This document shows, piece after piece, positions 1 through 11,900 of a stretch of 60,000 nucleotides of DNA (the first letter of the stretch is position 1; every line of letters begins with the position of its first letter). Where the stretch lies: NCBI RefSeq assembly GCF_008831285.2, contig NC_045146.1, positions 1,702,001 to 1,762,000 on the forward strand, in the 5' to 3' direction. Under the pieces are notes generated by a model. The model was not told the origin of the DNA. It did not search any database and saw nothing but the letters and a program-made list of their open reading frames with translations. Origin of the DNA: Nymphaea colorata. Its lineage: Eukaryota > Streptophyta > Magnoliopsida > Nymphaeales > Nymphaeaceae. Position numbers and translations under genes: made by a program.

Positions 1-11
1 TAAATAAATAA

Positions 12-53
<42 letters not shown>

Positions 54-55
<2 letters not shown>

Positions 56-413
56 TAGTCACAAATAACGTCTCGGAGTTCTGAACGATGAGGCTATTCT
101 CAGGTATAATACGGCAGGCTTGAAAAATATGAATAAAATGGTAATTTTTTAAAAAAAATAAAAAAACTAAAAGTGGGGGAAAATAAAATAAATGAGAAAA
201 TAATAACACAAACATCAAAAGAAAAATAGATTTACAACAAATAAAAAATAGAAAATGAAAAAAAAAAGCTGTTTGGCATTTAAAAAAATGGAAAAAAAAA
301 GTGATTCGTTTTTAACGTTTTTCAAATAAACGCATTTTTTTAGTTTTAAACGGCATTTCATTTTCTCGCGTTTTTTTTTTGTTTTTTCGAAAATAGTGCA
401 TTTTTTGCGACTA
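54..413. mobile_element. MITE-like element, CATAGTCAC family, copy 1
   Basis: A non-coding element of about 360 bp begins CATAGTCACAAATAACG and ends TTTTTTGCGACTATA, which is the inverted form of the start with a few changes. The inside is A- and T-rich with scattered ACGG and AACG words. It is flanked on both sides by (TA)n, so a target duplication cannot be defined. The interior closely resembles the copy near 39.0 kb, sharing the words TTTTTAACG and TTTTAGTTTTAAA. No protein is encoded. It is probably a non-autonomous DNA transposon; the superfamily is uncertain. Confidence 0.5.
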
Positions 414-578
414 TATATATAAATATATATATATATCCGCACCCACACTGAAATTTTTTGGGATTTGCCACATCCCACACCCCGCACTCAGGTGACACCT
501 AGGCTAGACTAGGCGCCAGCACGCCTAGTCCATGGGAAGGTATATGCCCGTGATTTTGTTGTATATACCAATGTTATT

Positions 579-697
579 TGTATCGTACGATACGGACGCG
601 TATCGTACGATATGTATCGTCTGTATCAACATAAACGATACGATACGAGTTACACACACGATACATGTGCGTATCGCCCGTATCGCACGATACGGGG
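579..697 (+). promoter_or_regulatory. 5' subterminal repeats of the hAT element
   Basis: This stretch is a cluster of direct and inverted copies of CGTATCGTACGATACG-like words just inside the left terminal repeat. In hAT elements subterminal repeats of this kind are transposase binding sites. The matching cluster at the other end (4051-4131) uses the same TACGATACG word. The role is inferred from position and repetition. Confidence 0.6.
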
Positions 698-1020
698 TTA
701 AAATGAAAAAGGGGCACGACAGCCCCTTTTTTGCGTCTTCTTTTTAAAACCTACACTCCTCTCTCTCTCTTCTATTGTTTCTAAACACTGCAAGAGACGT
801 GGGAGGGAGAGATTTTCTCCATTTGCATGAAGATTTGCTGGTGAAGTCGCTTTATTTCTTGTTGTGGGAAGTCTCGGGACGGTGGGAAGCTTGGAGAAAG
901 AGGGTTTTTTGGTTTCTAACACCAAGAAGGTAAGAAATAACTCATTTTTGCCGTTGAATCATTCATTTCTCTTATTTCTTGCATTTATTTGTATGTTTTT
1001 ACTTGTTTTGTGAAGATATA

Positions 1021-3314
1021 ATGTCGGATCCTGCATGGCAGTGGTGTACAAGGGTGAATCCTAAAGATAGGTTAAGAGTTAAGTGCAATTATTGTAAGCA
1101 AATCATATCAGCAGGGATCTCTCGTTTTAAAAACCATATAGCTGGTACACACAGCGATGTGGCTGCTTGTAATGGCTCTCAAGAGAACCCATTGCCAGCG
1201 TATGTAAAGCACCAGTGTATGGAGCTTCTTAATGCAATGAAAGCAAATAGGATTGAAAAAGAAATGCAAGATGCAGAGGAAGGATATGGGGACCCACATG
1301 CACAGGAAGAAAGTGAAGGTGAAGACATTGAGCTTGAAGAAGAACATGTTGGTGTCAGTTTGGGAACAGCTAAAGGGAAAAACATTATGCATATAGGTGG
1401 TTCTTCAACTGCAACCAAAAAAAGAAGAGGTGCAAGTGCAAGTACAGGTTTACGAGGACGTGGCAGGAGTGGGGGTCGTACTGGTGTTGGTAGAGTACCT
1501 ACTATGAAGTCAAGTAATATGTCTGGTTCGATCAAGAATTTTTTTCCCAATTATAATGTTGTTGGTGCTCAGCCTGAGATTCGTACAGCCATGTGTTCAA
1601 AAGATATTGTTGAAGCAACAGATGAAGAAGAACTGCTGGTGTTGGTGATCAACTTCCTTGTATATTGCCCCCTTGGTACTATGTTCTTAAAATCTGTTGA
1701 TTTGTCTGATACTCCTAAGACTATTGATGTTTTGTTTGAGCTTTTTGATAAAGTTATACAAGAAGTTGGGCCTGAAAATGTCGTGCAATTTATCACTGAT
1801 AATGCAGCAAATTATAAAATTGCAGGTGAAATGTTAGCAGCACGATATAGGACATTTTATTGGAGTCCATGTATTGCTCACTGTGTAAATCTTATGCTTC
1901 AGGATCTTGGTGAAAGAGATGATATGAAGTTGACAGTTCAAAGATGCCAAGAAATCACGAAGTTTATTTATAATCATGCTTATGTCTTGAATTTGATGAA
2001 GAAATTCACAAATGGGGCTGAATTGATTCGACCTGCACAAACACGGTTTGCTACAAATGTTTTGACTGTGCAGGGTATAGTCAAGCAAAGAACTCCTCTC
2101 AGGCAGATGTTTTCAAGTGATGATTGGGCTGCATATCCACATGCCTATAAAAGAAAGGCTATGACAGTTGTGGATACCATCTTCGATGCTGACTTTTGGG
2201 AATCATGTGTGCACTTATTGAAGATTTGTGTACCTCTAGTGAAAGTCCTCAGATTAGTTGATAGTGAAGACAGGTCTTCTATTGGATATTTATACGAGTC
2301 TATGGACAGAGCCAAGGAGGCCATTAGAGAGAATATGAAGGGAAAAAAGTTGTACATGCCTATATGGAAGATTATAGATGAAAGGTGGTCTGGACAACTT
2401 CATCATCCACTTCATGCAGCAGCCTACTACCTAAATCCTGCTAGTAGATATCTTCCCACTTTTAAGAAGGACAGAGAGGTCGAGTATGGCATGTTGGATT
2501 GTGTTGAGGTATTAGTAAGTGATTATAAAGAACAAGACGCTATCCATATGTCGATCAACAAATATGATACGGCTTCTGGTAGCATGGGGAGAGACACAGC
2601 AATTCGATGCAGGTCAACTATGCGTCCAGGTATTAGAAAAAGAGACTTTATACTTTTTGGTTTATTTTATTTGTTATTTAGCTTCTACCTTCTCATATAT
2701 TTATTCTATCTCATTTTTACTTTCCATCTGTTATTAGATTTGTGGTGGGAAAGGTTTGGGCCTGATTGCCCAGAATTAAGGAAGCTTGCAATTAGAATCC
2801 TCAGCCAAACATGTAGTGCAACTGGATGTGAAAGAAATTGGAGTGTATTTCAGCACATCCACAGTAAAAAGAGGAATAGGTTGGAACATAAAAGGTTGAA
2901 TGACCTTGTTTACGTTCGTTATAATATGAAGTTGAGACAAAGGTAAACATTTGTTATGCAAAATAGCAAATTCTAATGTATATTTTAATTTCTAACATTT
3001 TGTTAATTTGTTCTTTTGTTAGGAAATTAGAAACAACATCTACGAGGAAGCATCACACTCAATATGATCCTATCAACATTGACCATTTTGATATATTAGA
3101 TTCTTGGGTTGAAGAAGAACAATCTGTAATACTTGATGACCTTGAGGACGATCTTGATTTTTTGAACCTTGAAGGAGTTGCAGAGATTATTGAAGGAGAG
3201 GCTGGAGAGCAATGGAATGTTGGTGACATTCCATTTCCAACAGAGGGGATAGAAGAAATTAATGAAGAAAATGAAGATGATCATGAAGATGATGATGATG
3301 GAAATGACAATTGA
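1021..3314 (+). CDS. hAT transposase (BED zinc finger, partial DUF659, hAT dimerisation domain), internally deleted
   Basis: Three exons fit: 1021-2629, 2738-2942 and 3023-3314, with introns 2630-2737 (108 bp, open in frame if unspliced) and 2943-3022. Splicing gives 701 aa. A likely 5' UTR intron at 930-1015 ends just before the ATG at 1021, so I prefer that start over the in-frame ATG at 979. Residues C22, C25, H39 and H44 form a BED-type zinc finger. A basic Gly/Arg-rich linker follows, then the DUF659/RNase H-like core with ITDNAANY (Asp about residue 260). Exon 2 holds the C-terminal hAT dimerisation domain (LWWERFG, CSATGCERNWSVF, KKRNRL). The tail is very acidic. Around residues 200-215 the chain runs from the linker straight into LVLVINFLVYCP, so the roughly 100-residue segment that in relatives carries the SDGWTD catalytic Asp is absent. 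It is probably inactive on its own. Confidence 0.82.
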
Positions 3315-3478
3315 CGAGGATTGTTGTTGTCAAAACTTGAATTGAATGAATCATGATTGATAACTATATGTTTTCACTTTTGAACTTATGAATTGTGATG
3401 TAATCGAATTCTGTTCAGCTGCTTATTATGTTATTTTGAATGTCTGATTTCTTATTTTGGAATGTGTTGTTCATAGTT

Positions 3479-3849
3479 CATATGTCACAAAAAACGGGGA
3501 CGGGTATTAAACGGCGAGGAAAAAAACGGGTATAATACGGCAAAGTTTTATATATCGGGAATAAAACGAAAAAAGTTCGGCAAAGTTTTTTTTTAAAAAT
3601 TAAACATTTAATACATCTTAAAAATTATAAAAAATAATAATTAATAAAAAAACGGCAAAAAACGAAAAAATAAAGGCAAAAAACTGGAAAATAACGTATA
3701 ATACGGGTATTAAATGGGTATTATACGTGTTTTTTGTTTTTTGACGCTTTTTTAAAAAAACGGGAATAGTACGGGTATTATACGGCAGAACTGTTTTTGG
3801 CGTTAAATACGTGTTTTTTTTAAAAAAACGGCGTTTTTTGTGACAATAC
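3479..3849. mobile_element. MITE nested in the hAT element, CATAGTCAC family, copy 2
   Basis: This 371-bp non-coding element has a perfect 14-bp inverted repeat, TGTCACAAAAAACG at 3483-3496 and its complement at 3832-3845. The 9-bp direct repeat TTCATAGTT flanks it (3470-3478 and 3850-3858). That repeat is also the unit of a local TTCATAN array, so the duplication could be partly coincidental. The inside is rich in ACGG, GGTATTA and ATACGGC words in both orientations. It lies between the transposase stop codon and the right end of the hAT element, so it inserted after the hAT. Confidence 0.62.
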
Positions 3850-3898
3850 TTCATAGTTCATAATTCATATTTCATAGTTCATACTTCATACTTCATAA
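3850..3898 (+). repeat. TTCATAN heptamer tandem repeat
   Basis: Seven consecutive 7-bp units of the form TTCATAN are seen, with the last base varying among G, A, T and C. Two more units lie on the other side of the nested MITE (3469-3482), so the MITE appears to have inserted into this array. Confidence 0.7.
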
Positions 3899-4050
3899 TC
3901 ATATACATGAATGATGAATGTTCCTTTAAATACATTTTTCTTGATTTTTTCTGATTTTTACTTGTTTTTTCGGATTTTTTTTGGATTTTTTATGATTTTT
4001 TGGAATTTTTTATGATTTTTTAATATTTTTTAAAAATTAAAAAATTAATT

Positions 4051-4131
4051 TTACGATACGTTACGATACGTTTAGGATACGTTACGATACGGTGTATAGG
4101 TCGGCCCGACCGATACGCGATACGCTACGCT
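4051..4131 (+). promoter_or_regulatory. 3' subterminal repeats of the hAT element
   Basis: Four closely spaced copies of TTACGATACG or a near match are followed by GATACGCGATACGCTACG just inside the right terminal repeat. They mirror the left-end cluster and are the expected transposase binding region. Confidence 0.6.
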
Positions 4132-4152
4132 AGTGATAACATTGGTATATAC

Positions 4153-5941
4153 AATGTACAATATGTTACAATGTATAATATATGTACAATATGACATAAT
4201 GTATATTTACGTTATTGTATATTAATATTAATGTGTATCTTAGTACAATCTGAAGCCAATTTTACAGTGGTTCCATCTGCAATTGAATCTGTTATAATGT
4301 ATATTATATTATTATATGTACTGATTTGCACAATCTATTATAATGTATATTACATGTTATAAGTAAATCTGTTGTAAACTTGTAATGTATATTATAATTT
4401 ATATGTACTGTTGACACAATTTTGATTGAAATGAATTAAATGAAATAGTATATAAGGTCTATAACTGATCAAACCAAGGCATCAGCTAGAACAGAGCAGC
4501 AAAGTTTTCCAGTATGTAAACAATCTGGAAACATACTGTTGGTCTGTCATGTAAACAAGAAGAGAACAGTTTTTCACGTTTTACTTTTTGGCTTTCCTTA
4601 CAAAGTGTAATCATTCAATTAGAACAGAACAGAACAGAACAGTTTTTCAAGTTTTACTTGGAATAAAAGCTTACAGTTCAGTCAGTAAGTATCAATTTTA
4701 TTAATGGTTAACATAACTAAAAAAAAAAAATTGGTCACCCTTTTTGCCTAGTCCTGCCTAGGCGCCAGGCACTGCTTGGGTGCCCTAACAACATTAGGTA
4801 TATATATATATATATATATATTCACAAGCATGCATGCACACTCACACACACATTTATAAAAAAAATGCAAGTATATGTGTATTAAGCAGCTACACAGCAG
4901 ACATATATGTAGTATTACACATTAGAAAGAGAGAACCTGTTAATTTCAATAGTTTGTATATTTAATCCTGTTAGACCCCTCAGCCAGCCGAAACAGAGAG
5001 TCCAAACAAATAATATAGCACAGAAAGCCAAGGTGAAGTCCAAAAGAGAAGAGCCCATAAAATAGCAAGCAGATCACATATTTGACATTCACATTATAAA
5101 ATAAACTTTCTAAAATTTATCTGCCTCAAAAAATAAAGAAAATAAAGCTACCAAACAGATGTTGCAAATAGGTAAATGTTGGTCTAGCTGATAATGATTG
5201 ATGTTTATTAAACTTTACAGTTTACCCGCTAATTAAACTTATTAAAGTACATATTTTTCTCTACTATATGTGAAATTATGTAGGCTGAGAAAATATGAGG
5301 ACAATATGCATTGATTATAAGCCGTTCTATCAACTTGCTTGATTGTTCAAAAGGTGTCGCATTGTGTTTCCAAAGTATCAGGCGTCGGCGCCTTTTTGGA
5401 AAAGTTACTTTATACATTGCACATTTTAAATCATCAACTAAGTGTGACAAGTAAAATTTCTTCAGGGTTGTTAAAGCACAACTAGCCTCTACAATTGAAA
5501 TCACTGCATATATACTTAGTACTGGTTATAATTTAAGCACCTAAGATAACTTAGATCCTACTAGTCATATAACATTTAAGCAAGACCCATTTTTGCCAGG
5601 ACCAAGTTATATGAAATGCCCAAAAAGAAGCTAGTTATCCCACCTTAATAGTGGTATTTATGTTATCAAAATACACACAAACACTGGGAGCCTAGGTTTG
5701 GAATAGATGAATATATTAAATTGATAAAGCTGGTTCTGAGCTACTTTTTTACTATGATTTAGTTTACATAAGGGGAAATAAGTCACATAAATAAACTGTT
5801 TAGAAACACCATTTATTATTAGTGGACATAATGAATCCAAAAAATAAACAGAATTTTTTTTTTTTACTCAAAGGTAGAAATGTAAACCTAAAGTAACATG
5901 TTCCCATAAATAAATCAAATGAAACAACAAACTTCTCGAAC
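4153..5941. other. Region right of the hAT element, probable intron 5 of the poly(A) polymerase gene
   Basis: No coding exon of the poly(A) polymerase or of any other recognisable gene is visible here. The first 260 bp are AT-rich with repeated TGTATAT and ATAATGTATAT words. An (AGAAC)n pentanucleotide run lies at about 4621-4641. A GCCTAGGCGCCAGGC-containing scrap at 4745-4790 resembles the sequence at about 490-535 on the other side of the hAT and may be a remnant transposon end. A short (TA)n array lies at 4800-4820. The rest is unique-looking AT-rich DNA. Confidence 0.45.
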
Positions 5942-8900
5942 CTTATATCAAAAGCAACAGCACTTTGTTTCTCCACAAACTTGATGATGGGGACACGCGC
6001 TTTCCCAATGACCTAGAAAAGACTGGTTTTGAAAGAGATATACTAATATAGAGTTAAACAACCTTACAAAAAGATAACCAACCTGTATGTTTTTTGCCAA
6101 ATTCTTTTGTGACAGTGCTCTAGAAAGTGCTCGTAATCCAATTTGTGGATTTTGAATATTCGAATTCAAAATCACAACCTGTTATTGTTGCCAAAAGCTG
6201 TTACTGTCCCCATGCTGAAGTATAGTCATGAAAAATTTGGCAGGGAGAGACAAGTTGTAGTTGATGACAGCTAAAAAGTCACAAGATATTATACATGCTT
6301 AATGCACCTTAGCCTATAATAAAGGGAAAACAGAAACTGATGGGGGCATGATGAAAATATGGATATGACAAAGAAATGATTACAAGCAATGTCAAAAAAG
6401 TTCGACATGCAAACAGCAGGAGGTGTGATCATTGCTCGCTAGTTGGCCATATCTTGACTGCATGAGGAGTCGACCAGAGCCATTTCCGGGCAAGTAAATG
6501 TAGAAAAGTCAGTTTTGATGAGCATTGATCTAAACTGAAAATTCAGATTATATTTCCTTGGCTAATGCTGCACCATTTTCTGTCCTGAATGTGCACACCA
6601 AATCAATAAAGTGCCTCATATATAAGGCATTTCTGTCAAAATCTTGAGTAAGCTTTTCTACTGCTAGCATACATGTCGATTACAGCTTGGATTGATCCAA
6701 TTTTGCCCACAATACTCAAATTAAAGCAACTCATTTCTTTTTAAATTAGATGCTACTGGAGAGCACAATGAGAAATTTGAAATTGATCACCATAGGTCCA
6801 TAACAATGATAAAGAAGAGACCAATGGTTACAGAATGCATTGAGTGCATTTTGAATCATTACATGAAAAAAAATAGGGGGAAGAAAACTCCTTATTTTGA
6901 GTATGCAAGTCAAGCAACTACAGATAATAGCATTTCAAGTATCCATAGTCTATGTAACTCCTTTCCCTCCAATACTTCAATCATACTTAGAGACATGAGA
7001 TTAGAGTGGATATAGTGAAAGGCAATCAGTTCACGTCTACAAAGAAGGGTACGCAACCAAGTTTTAATCGGTATCATTCCAACTGCATCCAATTATAATG
7101 TGTCAAAGATACATTACACTATACTTCCCAACTGATTCTTCCTAGCCAGGGCTCCAATGATGACCATAGAGGTTATTAAGCATTAGAAATTAAATATAGT
7201 ACGAGATTTCGAAATTCTCATTAATGAAGCCATATGAAAATGTTCTTTTCTAATATTATACATAAATACCCAACAAGAAACGTACCGGTTTAAATTTATA
7301 AATCAATACATAGAAAGTGACAGGTACGTCATTTTTTTCAGTAGACAGGATTCTAGAACTTGTGGTGTTCCCGTTATCAAACATCGTGAACATAGTACAA
7401 TAATACTGTGATATTTTTCAAAATCTCCAATCCCGCTGCAATTTCCTCAAATCTCAAATCCAAGGGTTTGCATGTTTACATGTAGATACAAGTTAAATCC
7501 AAAATAAACACATATTTTGGGCTAGCCTGGTCCACATCTATTGCCCTGCCCCGAGGCCTTTTTTTGAAAATTAAGCATAAGGTTCATTACCAATTCCTTC
7601 CTCCCTTTGAGTGTAAGATTCACTACTAGTTTCTTTCTCTCTCCTCCTCGTACCAGCATCCCAAAATCCCTCCCTTCCACCCTTTCTCCACCAAAAAAAA
7701 AAACACCATTTCTTTTAATCTATGAACCATGGACTCAAAAGTCTTACAAGAGGGATACACAATTACATTTTTAGAAGATGAAATGCCCATATATTTACAA
7801 TTTTAATTTTTTACAAGTTGACATGACCAGCAGTTTAATTGGAAAGCGTAGTCACAAACATCATTCATGGGTTATAACTGGCAAGGCTTTTCTCCGATTT
7901 TCGGTGAAGTGGAAGATCTTGGAAAATTTCTCAGGAAACATTCCGTAATTTTTTAGAAAAAAAATTCCTAAAAATTATCAAAAAGTAAAACAAATGAAAA
8001 GCTAACAAGAAAATATACAAAACAACTTGATAAAATGATAAAATGATGTTTTCATAATGATAGAAATGAAAATAAATAACTTAATAAACTTCAAAGCAAA
8101 AACAATGTAAAAATAATGTAAAAAATGGGAAAATTTCATTTTAGAGTTTTTTTTTCAAAAAAAGGGAAAAAGACAGGTGTTTTCTCATCTTCATGTTTTT
8201 TAAAAAAATTTATCAGGTTTTTCTTGAAAAACATGGGTTTTTTGTGACTGTTGGAAAGAAACATGCATAACCACAGGTTGCCTTTAGAAAGCAGACATTC
8301 GCAGAAATTAATAGAAGGCATATAACTGGCAATAAAAAAAAAAAGACTTTAATTGAACAGCATACATACGTCAATATCTCTTCAAAATAGAAGTCCATAT
8401 AACTGACAAATAAAAAAATCAAAAATAAGATTTTAATTGAACAGTATACATACGTCAATATCACTGGTAGGTAAATAAAGGCCAGTTTTGAATGAACCGA
8501 ACACTTCCATCTGTATAAGAGCAAATTGTTAGAATCAAAATAAAGAACACAATATCATTTTCAATAAATCAATCAAATTTCACAAACAGCTTGTACAAAA
8601 TAACCCTATTCCAAGATACCTCACAATGTGGCCATATATATTTGATAACTTCAAAAATACGGTTGACTGCAGCTGCCCGAGATGCTTGCTCTTCTTGTGT
8701 TGGAGCAACAAAGTCACAGAAATCAACTATCTCTACAATAACAATAAACAAAAAGTGTGAGCCTGAAAATAGTCATAAATTCCAAAAGAAGGGGAAATTA
8801 TACAATTTGGATTGTCAACACATTAAAGTTCGCAAGCTTCAGGGCATCTTGCTGACAAAGTGAAGGAAGCTAAAAAAGCAAGAACCACACCCATACAGGA

Positions 8901-11900
8901 ACTTCCAAATTTCAAAATATTTTATATTTCATCATTCAAAATCGATGCTACACATGCTCCTCTTCCTCTCTTATATCATTCAAAGTGAATTCTACAGACA
9001 TATGAAGACAGACGGACAGACAGACACAGACACACGCACAGCATGTCAGCAACAGACTCATGTACAAAAAAACTTTCATTCTTTGAACCGAAGAGCAACA
9101 TTGCTATTGCAAGTTGCAAGTCCTTTTTTTATGCAGCATGATTGCATGTATAAGCAGCAGCTTAGCATTTACAATTATCCATCTTGGAATGCAAACTAAG
9201 CCCATCTTCAGGAGAGTGAAGGTGAGTGGCTATAAGTAGAGGTCAGCAGCTTAACTGTGCAGAGCTGCTACAATCTACTCAGGCACGGAATGTGTGTGTG
9301 TCTGTGTATCTTCTTTTTTCTCTTTTGGCAGATCCAGTGCCATAAATGTCCTGTTACAAGGTTTGTTCATGCGGAAACGTATGTTCATTGAGGAACCGCT
9401 TCTGAATCACCAACATCTGACACAATTGAAGGTTTTTCACTAACCAAAAAGTGCATTTGTAGGCTCAAATTTGGATCAGAGGACACATGTGAAAAGCAGA
9501 TATTGGGTTATTAATATGCTGCAAGTATCTTTCCGTCAAACTCAGCCAAGTACCAACACAACTTGCACTGTGAAACAACAACTATATCTGGGCCAAAAAG
9601 ATTCCAAACAAGAGGAAGACTTATAGGCTGTTAATATGCTTAAAACATCCATACCATCAAATTCTGTCAATAGAACTTGAATTGTCAAATCACAATTAGT
9701 TTGCATGAGCATATGAATCGGCTATTAGAATGTTGAACACATCTACGTGTCAAAGTCTGTCAACCAAACTTGCATCATGAAATGACTACATCTGATTCCA
9801 TAAATTGTGCTTCTAAACCATCAATCAATCAACACAAGTTAAATTGTGAAATCACGACTGGATTGCATTACAAACACTTATAAGAAACATATATATGAAC
9901 ATGTGTGTTATTGACTTATATTTACTATTTTTTATGTTTATATATCCTGGTTCCTAACTGCCCATAATTTTCCATGAAAGAGCTGTGTTTTAAGGGGGGA
10001 AGAAAAAAGAGCAAAGAGTAAGAAAATTGTTGGAAAGGCATCATCCATCATACATAAACTAACAAATGTCTAAATGAGGTGTACTAATCCACACTAAGTG
10101 TCAATGGTCCAGTTCTTCAAATAGTCCTGATGACCTGAAGAGAAGATGCACAACCCACAAAAAGGAGCCATATTTAATTTGCTTGACCATTGCAAACCTC
10201 ATTTAACAATGCCTTGCACCGAACAATCTCGTCATAGTTTAGCAAAAAACGGCTCATAAGAAGTAGGTATTCCTCATAATGTCGTCATGTAACATAGTGG
10301 ACTGCTTTTTTGCTGCCAAATTACTGCCTCACCACCAGGGTTCTTTTCTCTTTTCTCAGTGGACAGCAGGTCACACTCTTTTTCATAAGAAAGGTTAGCT
10401 TAGCTAGTGATGGAGAAAGGAAATAAGAAAATAAGGAACGATAAAAAACACCAATTACCAACTAGAGCCAGAGACTCCTCCCTTTAAGCTTTAACTACAC
10501 AATCTAAATTAAAGTTGCATGTTTTGACACTTGCACCTGCTATAAAAATACTCCTTCATTCCTGCCTTTAGCAACACAATGCCTTTTCTTAAGACTTAAG
10601 AGTGACCTGTCTTATATATAGCTCACATGCTTATGCTAGCACCTAGCTTTCATTCTAAAAGATTCAATGACCAAGTACTATGGTTGTGTTTGGGTGACAC
10701 CCTTAGGAGCCAAAACGGTATTCAAAGTGTGTTTGGGTGATGGTCAAAACTGGGTTAGGGAAGAAACCCAGTTTTGATAAAATGACATTTATGAAAGGAC
10801 ATGAAGAAGCTCCCCTTCCCCCAGATTTTTCACAAAAAAACAATAACTCATTGAAAACGAGGTTTTTACAGTTGAGAGTGTCATCCAAATGCAACCTCCA
10901 AGTTTACAACTGCTCAATGTTACACAAGCTGACTGATTTACAGCAGCTGACCAACTCTTAGAACAACATCCTGTCCATGATCTTTAATTGCATATGATGA
11001 TAATAGCAAGACAGCCACAATAGCAGCAAGAATCAAAAATAGAAAACTAGTCACTTCTTCCACATATACATCATTAGCATATGACAGTCTTACTGCATTT
11101 TATTCCCCTTTCTCATCCTCTGCTATATTATTTTCCAAATTACACAATGATAGTTTGGCCAATTGAGCCTACTCTTCATGTCTCACGTTCAAGTAGGTCT
11201 CAAAATAAGCCAGGTTGTCCCATTATACTGAAACTTTTGAGCACTATTAAGCAACATACCTAATGTTTAAAACATTGATAAAAGCTAGAGCTATATATAT
11301 ATGTACGTCCACACATGCACACACACTAGTGACTAGACAATGTAATGTGCCATACAACAGCTACTAAAAGCCCATCAATCCAAAGGAGTGAAATAAATTA
11401 GAACAAAAAAACAGGTAACTTCTCACTTAAAAAAGAAACAAAAAAAAGATTATCACAAGCCACTGATAGACCAAGCTGCTCACAACCCACTGCCCACAAC
11501 TTACAGATATATAAAAGAACAATATGAAAATGTTAAAGCCATAGAACCTACCAAATCCTTTTTACATCAATTCAACAACCAACAACTAATGCCCTCAGGG
11601 AAAAAACGGTAGGCACCAAAAATAAAACAAAGCACCCGAAAAAAAAGAACATAACGATTATAACGCCAAATACCTTTATGAAGCTGAAGCATGGGGCTCT
11701 TGATTCGCCGATAAGCGCCACTCTCGAAACTGAAGTCCAGCCCTAACCCTGACCTCTCCGCTTTCTCCTCCTCTCCTCCTCTTCTTTTCTCGTCTTCTTC
11801 TCCATCTTCTACCTCCTCTACGGGGACAATTAACCGAGGAGGCGTCTCGAGGGGGTCCAGTTGCAGAGGAAAGTAGTCAACGGCGTCGTCCTCCGTGGCC

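Larger units (their letters stand above)
569..4144 (+). mobile_element. hAT-superfamily DNA transposon with transposase gene
   Basis: The element is bounded by 9-bp terminal inverted repeats, CAATGTTAT (569-577) and ATAACATTG (4136-4144). The 8-bp direct repeat GTATATAC flanks it at 561-568 and 4145-4152, which is the target duplication length of hAT elements. Because this duplication is itself a palindrome, the apparent inverted repeat looks longer than it is. Both subterminal regions carry arrays of TACGATACG/CGTATCG words. Inside is a plus-strand, three-exon transposase gene (1021-3314). A MITE is nested in the 3' part (3479-3849). The element lies in what would be intron 5 of the minus-strand poly(A) polymerase gene, antisense to it. 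The transposase appears to lack its first catalytic residue, so self-mobility is doubtful. Confidence 0.88.

Noticed and set aside
979-1020. Upstream in-frame ATG for the hAT transposase (MHLFVCFYLF)
   Set aside because: These codons fall in a T-rich stretch with clear intron features (GTAAGA at 930, TGTGAAG at 1015); the ATG at 1021 directly after the acceptor gives the expected short lead into the BED finger.
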